From an uncultured Salinicoccus sp. (GTDB lineage Bacteria > Bacillota > Bacilli > Staphylococcales > Salinicoccaceae), in the NCBI GenBank assembly GCA_947494965.1, contig CANLWV010000003.1, positions 107,252-171,251 of the forward strand: a DNA stretch of 64,000 nt. Reading direction: 5' to 3'. The notes beneath the pieces are model-generated. The model saw only the letters and a list, made by a program, of their open reading frames with translations. It ran no database searches and was not told the origin of the DNA. The translations under genes were made by a program, and so were the position numbers. Shown in pieces: positions 33,234 through 41,686 of the stretch (positions are counted from its first letter, which is position 1; every line of letters begins with the position of its first letter).

Positions 33234-34450
33234 TCATTCCAATGTTTCGTCCATTCTGATGTAAGCAACGACACCTGATAGAAATGGCAATATTGCAACG
33301 ATACCTATCGCTGCGCCCACGCCAAGTAAATCTGCAGCGATACCCGCTAATAATGCGCCAAATGCATAGCCGCTATCTCTCCAGAAACGATAGACTCCCA
33401 TAGAGGAGGCGCGCCAATCTGTCGCCGCAACATCACTAATGGCAGCCTGTAATGTCGGATACACCATCGCTGTACCCAATCCCAAAATGATGGCGCCAGT
33501 GATCCATAATCCATATCCTTCTGCAGAAATAATGAACCACAGGGCTGCAGCTTGCACTAGCATACCCGATACGATAAATGGCTTACGCCCGAATCTATCG
33601 CTTAAAGTTCCAGTGAAGAGTTGGAACACACCCCAAGCTGCAGGGTAAATGGCCACAATCATACCCACTTGCGGCACAGTCAGTCCTGTAGCCGCAAAGT
33701 AAATCGGGAAGAGACCCCAGGCCATGCCATCCTTCAAATTAGTCGATAGTCCTGCAAGGCTTGCTGAGGAAAGGTTCCGGTCCTGCAGTGTCGTCCGTTT
33801 AAAAATCTGCTTTGCAGTCAGATGATTGCTTTCTGTACTGACTTTCGTTCCTCGAGTTCTAGATGCTGTCCAGTATCCTTGATGATGATCGAGAGCAGCA
33901 ACCCCACCAGAGCAATTCCTATACCAATATAAAACGGTTCCGGACGCATTCCGTAATTTGAAGAGATGGAAGCTGATACCGCCGCGAGCACGGCCACTCC
34001 CGTGTAACCGGCAAATTCATTCAATCCCACTGCAGTGCCCCTCTGGTCGCTTCTTGCCAAATCAATCTTCATGTTAACCGTCATGGACCATGTCAACCTC
34101 AGGTTTATGCCGAGCATCATATTCGCAAGGACTATAATCCACCAGGACCCTGCCGTGATGATGAGAACCGGAACAAAAAGTCCTATAATCCACCCCACTA
34201 TGAGAACGCGTCTCCGTCCGTAACGGTCTGCAATCCCACCTGCAAAGTAGTTGATTATCGCCTTAGAAAAGCCAAATGTAATGATGAAGCTGAGTGCTGC
34301 GCTTGTAGAAATCAAGCCAAACTCCTCTTCACCGAGTAGAGGTAATACAGTTCGTTCGATTCCTACCATGGAGCCGACAAAAAAGCTCATTACAACCAAG
34401 AAAGTGAACTGCATCAGATTTTCCTTTATACCTATTTTGATCTTATCCAT
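33234..34450 (-). pseudogene. MFS transporter broken by a single frameshift
   Basis: Two frames make one ~405-residue major facilitator. The N-terminal half (34450-33818) begins MDKIKIGIKENLMQFTFLVV, has six helices and the loop 2-3 motif GGIADRYGRRRV. It stops at TGA 33820-33818 right after the central loop. The C-terminal half is open in the next frame from about 33835 (ESNHLTAKQIFKRTTLQD...) through NLKDGMAWGLFPIYF, with GTLSDRFGRKPF and helices 7-12 to 33234. Both halves are well preserved, so the change is recent or a sequencing error; adding one base near AGAAAGC (about 33833) restores the frame. Substrate unknown. Confidence 0.8.
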
Positions 34451-34682
34451 AATCCTGGTCCTACCGAACAAAATTATCATATTATATTTGGACATCATAC
34501 CACCCAGGGTATATGTTTGGAAACTGATAGAACTCGGTATAATGGAATCATCCACATATATCTGGTTCGAGTGGTTGCCAAACAATCAATCCTTTGTTAC
34601 TATTTATAAGTTGTTGAACTAATATTACACTTGCAAAAGAATTTCGGACAATTGAATAAGTATATATAAAGGAGCTTAACTA

Positions 34683-36287
34683 ATGGCAAAGACCAAAAAA
34701 GGTGGAAAGAAAGTATCTAACGTTTTTATTTATGCATCAATCATAATTGGCGTCATGGTTGCCATAGGTGCTGTGTTACCTGAGGAGTTTGGAGCATTCA
34801 CTGCAAGTGCCGGAGCATGGGTTACGGATTACTTTGGCTGGTATTATCTGATCATTACCGCAGGGATAGTATTCTTCTGTATCTTCCTCATTTTTAGTCC
34901 TATCGGTAAATTGAAACTCGGCAAACCGTATCATGAAAAAGAATTTAGAACCATCCCGTGGCTCGCCATGCTCTTCAGTGCTGGAATGGGTATCGGATTG
35001 GTATTCTATGGAGCGGCAGAGCCGATCCAGCACTACCTTGCACCTCCTACTGCAGATCCGGAGACAGATGCTGCCATGATCGAAGCAATGCGCTCAACGT
35101 ATTTCCACTACAGCTTCCATACATGGTCAATGTACAGCGTCATTGCATTAGCCCTTGCTTATTTCCAGTTCAGAAAAGACGAAGTTGGATTGCTCTCCAA
35201 AACACTCCGCCCACTACTTGGAGATCGCGTAGATGGGCCGATTGGTACCGCTGTGGACGTTTTAGCAGTATTCGCAACAGTTATCGGAGTAGCAGTTTCG
35301 CTTGGACTTGGTACATTACAAATCAATGGTGGTTTGAACTATCTGTTTGGAATTCCAATCAACATCGGCGTTCAAGGTGCAATTATAGCTGTCGTAACCT
35401 TCTTATTCCTAATGAGTGCCTGGAGTGGCCTGAATAAAGGCATCCAGTATTTAAGTAATCTCAACTTAGGCCTTGCGACCATTCTATTTATTGTCATACT
35501 CATTATCGGCCCGACAATGCTGATCTTGAATATGATGAGTACATCGACAGGCGCACTGCTTGACACTTTCCTTTTCAACAGCCTGGACGTTGCGCCGTTG
35601 AATGAGCAGAAAAGCGTTTGGCTTGATTCATGGACAATCTATTATTGGGCCTGGTGGATGAGCTGGAGTCCATTTGTAGGTACCTTCATTGCGCGGGTAT
35701 CCCGTGGACGCTCAGTACGTGAATTCGTCATGGCTGTCCTGCTCGTTCCTACTGCCGTAGCCATTGTATGGTTCAGTGCATTCGGTACTACAGCCATCGA
35801 AATCGCCAAGGAAACACCGAAGATTTTTGAGATGGTCCCGGAGACAATGTTGTTCGGAATATTTAATGAGTTGCCTATGAGCATGATCCTGTCAATCATT
35901 GCATTGATGCTTGTCGCATCATTCTTTGTAACATCCGCTGACTCGGCTACTTATGTCCTAGGCATTCAAACTTCAAACGGCTCTCTGCAGCCATCCAACA
36001 AAATTAAAATAATTTGGGGAATTGCACTTTCTTCAATTGCCTTCATCCTGCTCCTTTCAGGGGGAGAAACCGGTTTAGCGGCATTACAATCGGCCGCCAT
36101 CGTTTCAGCATTCCCATTCAGTTTCGTGATACTCTCCGTACTGGTATCCTTCTATAAGGATGCCAACGAAGAACGTAAACATCTGGGACTTTCCATCACT
36201 CCAAACAAACGTCGCATGCAGGAGTATGTAGAACAATCTGAAAAAGAACGCGACGAGGAATTGGAAGCGGAACAAAAATTGAATTAG
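34683..36287 (+). CDS. BCCT-family betaine/carnitine/choline transporter
   Basis: 534-residue, 12-helix transporter. The family Gly-rich helix LFSAGMGIGLVFYGAAEPI, the substrate-site Trp block YYWAWWMSWSPFVGTFIARVSRGRSVREF and FFVTSADSATYVLG are clear. Na+-coupled uptake of glycine betaine or relatives for osmoprotection, in the cytoplasmic membrane. Charged N-terminus (MAKTKKGGKK) and a long acidic/coiled C-terminal tail (EQSEKERDEELEAEQK) could serve osmosensing as in BetP/OpuD. Start ATG at 34683 after AAAGGAG. Monocistronic with its own terminator. Confidence 0.92.
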   Translation: MAKTKKGGKKVSNVFIYASIIIGVMVAIGAVLPEEFGAFTASAGAWVTDYFGWYYLIITAGIVFFCIFLIFSPIGKLKLGKPYHEKEFRTIPWLAMLFSAGMGIGLVFYGAAEPIQHYLAPPTADPETDAAMIEAMRSTYFHYSFHTWSMYSVIALALAYFQFRKDEVGLLSKTLRPLLGDRVDGPIGTAVDVLAVFATVIGVAVSLGLGTLQINGGLNYLFGIPINIGVQGAIIAVVTFLFLMSAWSGLNKGIQYLSNLNLGLATILFIVILIIGPTMLILNMMSTSTGALLDTFLFNSLDVAPLNEQKSVWLDSWTIYYWAWWMSWSPFVGTFIARVSRGRSVREFVMAVLLVPTAVAIVWFSAFGTTAIEIAKETPKIFEMVPETMLFGIFNELPMSMILSIIALMLVASFFVTSADSATYVLGIQTSNGSLQPSNKIKIIWGIALSSIAFILLLSGGETGLAALQSAAIVSAFPFSFVILSVLVSFYKDANEERKHLGLSITPNKRRMQEYVEQSEKERDEELEAEQKLN

Positions 36288-36296
36288 ATTCCACTG

Positions 36297-36331
36297 AAAA
36301 AAAGACATCGGAACCCCCTGATGTCTTTTTT
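36297..36331 (+). terminator. BCCT transporter 1 terminator
   Basis: AAAAGACATC (36300-36309) pairs with GATGTCTTTT (36320-36329) then T. Confidence 0.8.
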
Positions 36332-36408
36332 CATTTATTTCCAGTATGTTTGCAAAATACCTCCCAATCATTGATAATCATACTAATACACATCAAAGAA
36401 GAACCATC

Positions 36409-36438
36409 TTTACAAGTTTCGATCAATACTCCTATAAA
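36409..36438 (+). promoter_or_regulatory. Candidate sigma-A promoter of the carotenoid operon
   Basis: TTTACA (36409-36414), 18-base spacer, TATAAA (36433-36438). Overlapping GTTTCG...GGGTAA resembles a SigB promoter, but the 19-base spacer is too long, so I favour sigma-A. Confidence 0.35.
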
Positions 36439-36563
36439 AGGGGTAAGTATAAAGAAACAACTCTACTGCTTACTCTTTTTATGCTCCTTTAAAGGATATA
36501 GAAACCATAGATATCTCAACCCTATCTGAGAACGGTCCATACACCCGAAAGTAAAGCGACAGG

Positions 36564-37643
36564 ATGGAAGGAATGAATCTCTTGAGCAAACCGACTGATA
36601 AACGTAGCCAAAGAAAAAACGAACATGTTCAACACGCCCTAAACCAATCTCTGCAAACTGCATCATCCGACTTTGACGGTGTGCATTTCATCCACCAGTC
36701 TCTTCCTTCTTTCAACTTGGATGATGTCAACCTTTCTACAGACCTCGGTCCTTTTCGTCTTGATTTGCCACTCTATATCAATGCAATGACCGGAGGCAGC
36801 GAGTGGACGCGTTCCATCAATGGAAAGCTTGCTGCTGTCGCTGAAGCTACGGGGATTCCAATGGCAGTCGGTTCGATGCATGCTGCCATAAAGCAACCAG
36901 AGCTGGCAGATTCTTTCACCATTGCGAGAGAAACTAACCCAAATGGCCTTCTCTTTGCCAACGTAGGTGCGGATGTTTCAATGGAAGGGGCAAAAATAGC
37001 TGTAGACCTTCTCAAAGCAGATGCACTTCAAATCCATATCAACGCGCCTCAAGAATTGATCATGCCTGAAGGGGACCGTAATTTTAAAGCTTGGCGCGAC
37101 AATATCCAGCAGATTGCAGAAGAAATTGATATACCTGTAATCGTTAAAGAAGTGGGCTTTGGCATGAGCAAAGAAACACTTCATATTTTGAAGAATATCG
37201 GCATCAAGTATGCAGACATCAGTGGTAAGGGAGGCACCAACTTCGCAACCATTGAAAATTCAAGACGCAAAAACCAAGAGATGTCCTATATGGATAACTG
37301 GGGCATTTCCACAGTCACATCGCTTCTCGAAACAAAGCCCTTCCAACAAGAGATGCATATACTGGCTAGCGGAGGGATACGGACCCCCCTTGATGCGATG
37401 AAGTGTCTGGCCCTTGGTGCCCGTGCTGTAGGAATGTCAAAAATGATGCTGGAACAAGTCGAACACTCTGGTGTTGAAGCTGCTATCGAGTTCGTGGATC
37501 AGTTCCACCATCAGATGAAGAAGATTGCCGTAGTAACCAACGCTAAAAATATTGAAGAGCTGAGAAATCGGCCGATTGTCCTAAGTCCTGAATTGATTTC
37601 ATGGCAGCAGCAGCGGTCCATGGAACAGCAAGGGAGATTTTGA
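36564..37643 (+). CDS. fni: Type 2 isopentenyl-diphosphate isomerase
   Basis: 359-residue FMN/NADPH-dependent IDI-2 interconverting IPP and DMAPP. RKNEHVQHAL near the N-terminus, NAMTGGSEWTRSINGKLA, VGSMHAAI, HINAPQE, VIVKEVGFGMS, DISGKGGTNFA and ILASGGIRTPLDAMKCLALGA are characteristic TIM-barrel blocks. Start could be ATG 36564 or ATG 36573; AGGATGG upstream slightly favours 36573. It leads the carotenoid cluster: crtN starts one base after its stop. Placing the isomerase inside the crt operon is not the S. aureus arrangement and would raise the DMAPP supply together with pigment synthesis. Confidence 0.92.
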   Translation: MEGMNLLSKPTDKRSQRKNEHVQHALNQSLQTASSDFDGVHFIHQSLPSFNLDDVNLSTDLGPFRLDLPLYINAMTGGSEWTRSINGKLAAVAEATGIPMAVGSMHAAIKQPELADSFTIARETNPNGLLFANVGADVSMEGAKIAVDLLKADALQIHINAPQELIMPEGDRNFKAWRDNIQQIAEEIDIPVIVKEVGFGMSKETLHILKNIGIKYADISGKGGTNFATIENSRRKNQEMSYMDNWGISTVTSLLETKPFQQEMHILASGGIRTPLDAMKCLALGARAVGMSKMMLEQVEHSGVEAAIEFVDQFHHQMKKIAVVTNAKNIEELRNRPIVLSPELISWQQQRSMEQQGRF

Positions 37644-37644
37644 T

Positions 37645-39147
37645 ATGAAAAAGACGATTACTGTTATAGGTGCTGGAGTCGCTGGGCTTGCAAGTGCCAT
37701 CCGATTACAGAATGAAGGGTTCCAAGTCACTATATTGGAGAAGGAGTCGACGCCTGGGGGCAAAATGAACCGGATTGACCTTGAAGGATATGCGTTCGAC
37801 CTTGGCCCGACCATCGTGATGATGCCTGAACTATATAGAGAAGTATTCGAGATTACAGGCCGTAATCCTGATGACTATATCCCGATGATGCGCCTTGACC
37901 CCATGTACAGTGGATACTTTGACAATGGGACCAAAGAATATCAAGTGACAAACGACCTTGTTAAAAATATAGAGATGTTTGAAGAAATCAGCGATGAAGA
38001 TGCCGAAGGTTTTCTACGCTATCTAACAGATCTGTACCAACGTTTCAATGTTGCCAAGAACCATTTTCTGCAGCGTCCCTTCAGAAACAAGAAAGATTTC
38101 TACAACCCATTCATGATCGGCCAGGGCATGAAGTTGAAAACTCTGAACAATGCTGAAAATCTAATGAAGAAGTATATCAAAGATAAACGCATGCGCCAGA
38201 TGATCAGCTTCCAGACCCTTTATATCGGTATCTCGCCTTTTAAAGGCCCTTCACTGTACACCATCATTCCCATGATCGAGTTTCTATACGGTATCTGGTT
38301 CATCAAAGGCGGAATGCGCACCATGGCGTCTGCCATGGAACGCCTATTTTTGGAAATGGGCGGGGAAATCACATATAACACCAGCGTAGAACAAATTGTC
38401 ATAGAGGATAAAAAAGCAACGGGTGTCATGGTCAACGGTTCATTGCTTGCTTCTGATTATGTGATGTGTAATGCAGACTTTCCATATGCCATGAAAAACC
38501 TGGTCAAAGAGCCAGAGCATAAAGGAAAGTATCAGGACAAAAAAATTGATAAGATGGAGTATTCATGCTCCTGCTTCGTTCTATATTTGGGCATGGATCG
38601 TAAATACCCTGAACTCGATAACGTCCATAACTTTGTTTTCTCTGAAGATCTTGATACTAACATCAATCAAATTTTTGAGGGTGATGTCATCGAAAACCCA
38701 TCACTTTATATGTATATCGCTTCAAAAATTGACCCTTCGCTCGCCCCTGAAGATAAGGATGGTATATATATCTTGATGCCTGTATCAGACACACATACTT
38801 TGAAATATGAGTGGACGGAGGAAACTTCTAATATGTACCGAGACAAAATCATGTCGAAAATCAGCCAGCTGCCTGGTATGGAAAATTTTGAAGAAGAAAT
38901 CGTTGTAGAAACTACTATGACACCAGCAGAGTTTGAGGGGCGTTTCAACGCCTACAATGGCGCTACATTCGGACTTAGGCCGACACTCACCCAAAGCAAT
39001 CATATGCGCCCCCAGAGTAAAGCGACGCATTGCGACAATCTGTATTTTACCGGAAGCAGCACTCATCCAGGAGCCGGCGTACCGATTGTATTACTCTCAT
39101 CAAAAATAGCAGTCGGAGAACTGCTGAAAGATGAAAATCACCAATAG
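37645..39147 (+). CDS. crtN: 4,4'-diapophytoene desaturase CrtN
   Basis: 500-residue FAD desaturase. Dinucleotide motif VIGAGVAGLASAIRLQ with EKESTPGGKMNRI, DLGPTIVMMPELYREVF, ISFQTLYIGISPFKGPSLYTIIPMIE, a DPSLAPE block and C-terminal FTGSSTHPGAGVPIVLLSSK. These match S. aureus CrtN closely, which introduces conjugated double bases... that is, double bonds, into C30 diapophytoene to give yellow diaponeurosporene. Membrane-associated. Coupled to fni upstream and 12 bases from crtM downstream. Confidence 0.94.
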   Translation: MKKTITVIGAGVAGLASAIRLQNEGFQVTILEKESTPGGKMNRIDLEGYAFDLGPTIVMMPELYREVFEITGRNPDDYIPMMRLDPMYSGYFDNGTKEYQVTNDLVKNIEMFEEISDEDAEGFLRYLTDLYQRFNVAKNHFLQRPFRNKKDFYNPFMIGQGMKLKTLNNAENLMKKYIKDKRMRQMISFQTLYIGISPFKGPSLYTIIPMIEFLYGIWFIKGGMRTMASAMERLFLEMGGEITYNTSVEQIVIEDKKATGVMVNGSLLASDYVMCNADFPYAMKNLVKEPEHKGKYQDKKIDKMEYSCSCFVLYLGMDRKYPELDNVHNFVFSEDLDTNINQIFEGDVIENPSLYMYIASKIDPSLAPEDKDGIYILMPVSDTHTLKYEWTEETSNMYRDKIMSKISQLPGMENFEEEIVVETTMTPAEFEGRFNAYNGATFGLRPTLTQSNHMRPQSKATHCDNLYFTGSSTHPGAGVPIVLLSSKIAVGELLKDENHQ

Positions 39148-39159
39148 GAGACGTGAAGC

Positions 39160-40047
39160 ATGATGGCTCATTCCAAACCTTCATTAAAAAATGACTACAA
39201 CCATTGCCAAAATATAATCAAGCATCACTCGAAGAGCTTCTATTATGCTTTTTCCACCCTCCCCGAAAAAGATGCCGATGCAGTGTATGCAATCTATGCA
39301 TTTTGCCGCACAGCTGACGATGCAATCGACCATGCCAAAGACATGGAGACACGCATCGTAAATTTGGAAAAACTGGAGAAGGAACTGGATACCTTCTTAA
39401 ATGGAGACGTCCCCCAGGCGCCTATGTGGCGTGCGTTGGCCGATGTGATGGGTCGTTATGATATTGATTCATCAATGCTCTATACTCAACTGGACGGCCA
39501 AAGGATGGATATCCGCTTTAAACAGCCTGAAGACCTCGATGACCTGATCAATTACAGTAATCATGTTGCAGGGTCTGTCGGAAGGCTTCTTCTTCCTGTA
39601 CTATCCAATGATCTTACAGGTCCACGCAAGCAAAATGCAGAAAAACTTGGTGTTGCCATGCAAATCACCAATATTTTGAGGGATATAGGGGAAGACAACA
39701 GGGATCATGGCCGTATCTATATTCCAAAGTCGGTGTTGAAAAAGCATGGTTATACTGAAAAACAGCTTGCCTCAGGCGAAATCAATAAAAATTTCAGATC
39801 TATGTGGGAGGATCTCGCCAAAACAGCGGAACGTTTATATGACACTGCCCGTGAAGAGATTACATACTATAAACCGGAAGCCAGGTTACCGCTTCTGCTC
39901 TCACTCTCCATATACCGGGAGATCTTGAATGAAGTCCGTCATAATGAATACGACTGTTTCTCCAAGCGAAACTCAGTGTCTTTAGCTAAAAAGATAAAGA
40001 TAAGGGAAGCGGAAAAAATGTATATCAAGTCACTTGAAGACAAATGA
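39160..40047 (+). CDS. crtM: Dehydrosqualene synthase CrtM
   Basis: 295-residue trans-isoprenyl diphosphate synthase (squalene/phytoene synthase family) that condenses two farnesyl diphosphates to 4,4'-diapophytoene. First Asp-rich motif DDAID at 53-57, second in RDIGEDNRDHGR, with YYAFSTLP and SNHVAGSVGRLLLPV. C30 rather than C40 specificity is inferred from the CrtN/CrtP partners. ATG at 39160 follows AGGAG; its end overlaps the region before crtP. Confidence 0.93.
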   Translation: MMAHSKPSLKNDYNHCQNIIKHHSKSFYYAFSTLPEKDADAVYAIYAFCRTADDAIDHAKDMETRIVNLEKLEKELDTFLNGDVPQAPMWRALADVMGRYDIDSSMLYTQLDGQRMDIRFKQPEDLDDLINYSNHVAGSVGRLLLPVLSNDLTGPRKQNAEKLGVAMQITNILRDIGEDNRDHGRIYIPKSVLKKHGYTEKQLASGEINKNFRSMWEDLAKTAERLYDTAREEITYYKPEARLPLLLSLSIYREILNEVRHNEYDCFSKRNSVSLAKKIKIREAEKMYIKSLEDK

Positions 40048-40060
40048 TTGGGGGAGCACC

Positions 40061-41557
40061 ATGAAAAAAACTCAAACAGCGGTTGTAATAGGAGGTGGCC
40101 TTGGCGGCCTCTCCGCAGCAATCTCCCTGAGACAAAGGGGATTCGATGTAGCACTATACGAAAAGAATACACACTTTGGAGGAAAGCTGAACCGTCATGA
40201 ACAAGACGGATTCGGTTTTGACCTCGGGCCATCGCTGCTAACGATGCCCCACGTGTTCGAACGGCTTTTCACTGGCAGTGGAAGGGTTATGGATGATTAT
40301 GTACAAATTGAAGAAATTCCTCTCCAATGGCGCGCCTTCTTTCCTGATGACTCCCATATCGATCTATATGGAAACCTTCAAAAGATGGCACAAGAAAACC
40401 CTCAGCTCAGAAAAGAAGATATGCGCGATTATAGGAACTTCCTGGAGTATGCCAAAAAAATAGATAGAACCACAGTCCCTGGGTATTTTGAAAAGGGGCT
40501 TGATGATCTAAAAGATGTGCTGCGTTTTCATGGCCCCATCGAAGCATTTAAAGGGTTTGACTACTCATCCACGATGCAGCATGGCATAAACAAGAGGGTT
40601 AAAAATCCGCAAATGAGAGATATGTTGGGTTATTTCATAAAATATGTCGGCTCAAGCTCATACCGGGCACCGGCTGTGTTGAATATGATGGCCCATATGC
40701 AACATGAGCAAGGCGTATGGTATGTAAAGGGTGGGCTTCACCATCTAGCTGAAGGTATCACCCAGTTAGCACGAGATATAGGGGTCAAGTTATATACAGG
40801 TGTATCTGTGGAAACAGCCTTGACTGATGCACAAAATAACATAGAAACTTTGTTGCTCGATGACGGAAGCCGTATAGAAGCAGATTATTATGTTTCCAAT
40901 ATGGAAGTCCTGCCTTTTTATAGGCAAGTGCTCGATCAGATACCAAAAAAAATCAAGAAACTGGAAAAGCAATTTGAACCAGCAAGTTCAGGGTTGGTGT
41001 TGCACCTCGGAGTCAATCGGAAATACCCACAATTGAGGCATCATAACTTCTTTTTCTCAAACGATTCAAAACGCAACTATGAAGAAGTATTCGAAAAGAA
41101 GATCTTGCCGGGTGATCCTACAATCTATGTGGTGAACACCAATAAAACCGATCCTTCACAAGCACCTGAAGGATCAGAAAACCTAAAAATATTACCCCAT
41201 ATCCCACCCCTTCAAAATGAACAATATACAAAAGAAGATTATATGAACTTCCGACGCACGGTTCTTGGGAAACTTGAATCGATGGGACTTGAGAATTTAA
41301 GGGATCACATTGTTACAGAATACATGTTGACACCTCATGATATTGAAAAAATGTACAATTCCGATCATGGTGCAATATACGGCACAGTATCGGATAAAAA
41401 GAAAAACAAAGGGTTCAAACATCCAAAAAAAGATCGCGAGATCGGGAATTTATATTTTGTCGGTGGGACCGTAAACCCCGGAGGAGGTATGCCAATGGTC
41501 ACATTGAGCGGCCAGCAGGTGGGTCGTATGATTTCCGAAAGTGCAGATCGCGGATAA
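40061..41557 (+). CDS. crtP: 4,4'-diaponeurosporene oxidase CrtP
   Basis: 498-residue FAD enzyme close to S. aureus CrtP: VIGGGLGGLSAAI, GGKLNRHEQDGFGFDLGPSLLTMP, MLGYFIKYVGSSSYRAPAVL, EQGVWYVKGGLHHLA, PASSGLVLHLGVNRKYPQL, DPTIYVVNTNKTDPSQAPEG and YFVGGTVNPGGGMPMVTLSGQQV. It oxidises the terminal methyl of diaponeurosporene to the aldehyde/acid. Start at 40061 behind GGGGGAG; the frame opening at 40034 lies within crtM. Last gene of the operon. No glycosyltransferase (crtQ) or acyltransferase (crtO) follows, so the end product is probably diaponeurosporenal or -oic acid unless those genes are elsewhere. Confidence 0.93.
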   Translation: MKKTQTAVVIGGGLGGLSAAISLRQRGFDVALYEKNTHFGGKLNRHEQDGFGFDLGPSLLTMPHVFERLFTGSGRVMDDYVQIEEIPLQWRAFFPDDSHIDLYGNLQKMAQENPQLRKEDMRDYRNFLEYAKKIDRTTVPGYFEKGLDDLKDVLRFHGPIEAFKGFDYSSTMQHGINKRVKNPQMRDMLGYFIKYVGSSSYRAPAVLNMMAHMQHEQGVWYVKGGLHHLAEGITQLARDIGVKLYTGVSVETALTDAQNNIETLLLDDGSRIEADYYVSNMEVLPFYRQVLDQIPKKIKKLEKQFEPASSGLVLHLGVNRKYPQLRHHNFFFSNDSKRNYEEVFEKKILPGDPTIYVVNTNKTDPSQAPEGSENLKILPHIPPLQNEQYTKEDYMNFRRTVLGKLESMGLENLRDHIVTEYMLTPHDIEKMYNSDHGAIYGTVSDKKKNKGFKHPKKDREIGNLYFVGGTVNPGGGMPMVTLSGQQVGRMISESADRG

Positions 41558-41649
41558 TCTAACCATCTCCGCAAACAAATCATTCATCATCTTCTTCAAA
41601 TGTTTCGGCTGAGAGATAATCTAAATTGACTTTAGATTTCCCGGGCAAT

Positions 41650-41686
41650 AAAAAGAACGGAGGATTCATCCTCCGTTCTTTTTTTC
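41650..41686. terminator. Bidirectional terminator, crtP / antiporter
   Basis: AAAAAGAACGGAGGAT (41650-41665) pairs perfectly with ATCCTCCGTTCTTTTT (41668-41683); the antiporter stop codon lies inside the loop/stem. Confidence 0.9.

Noticed and set aside
36371..36386. Fur-like TGATAATCATACT before the carotenoid operon
   Set aside because: The right half-site is poorly matched and there is no iron-related gene.
36415..36445. SigB promoter for the crt operon
   Set aside because: GTTTCG and GGGTAA are present but 19 bases apart, outside the 12-15 allowed.
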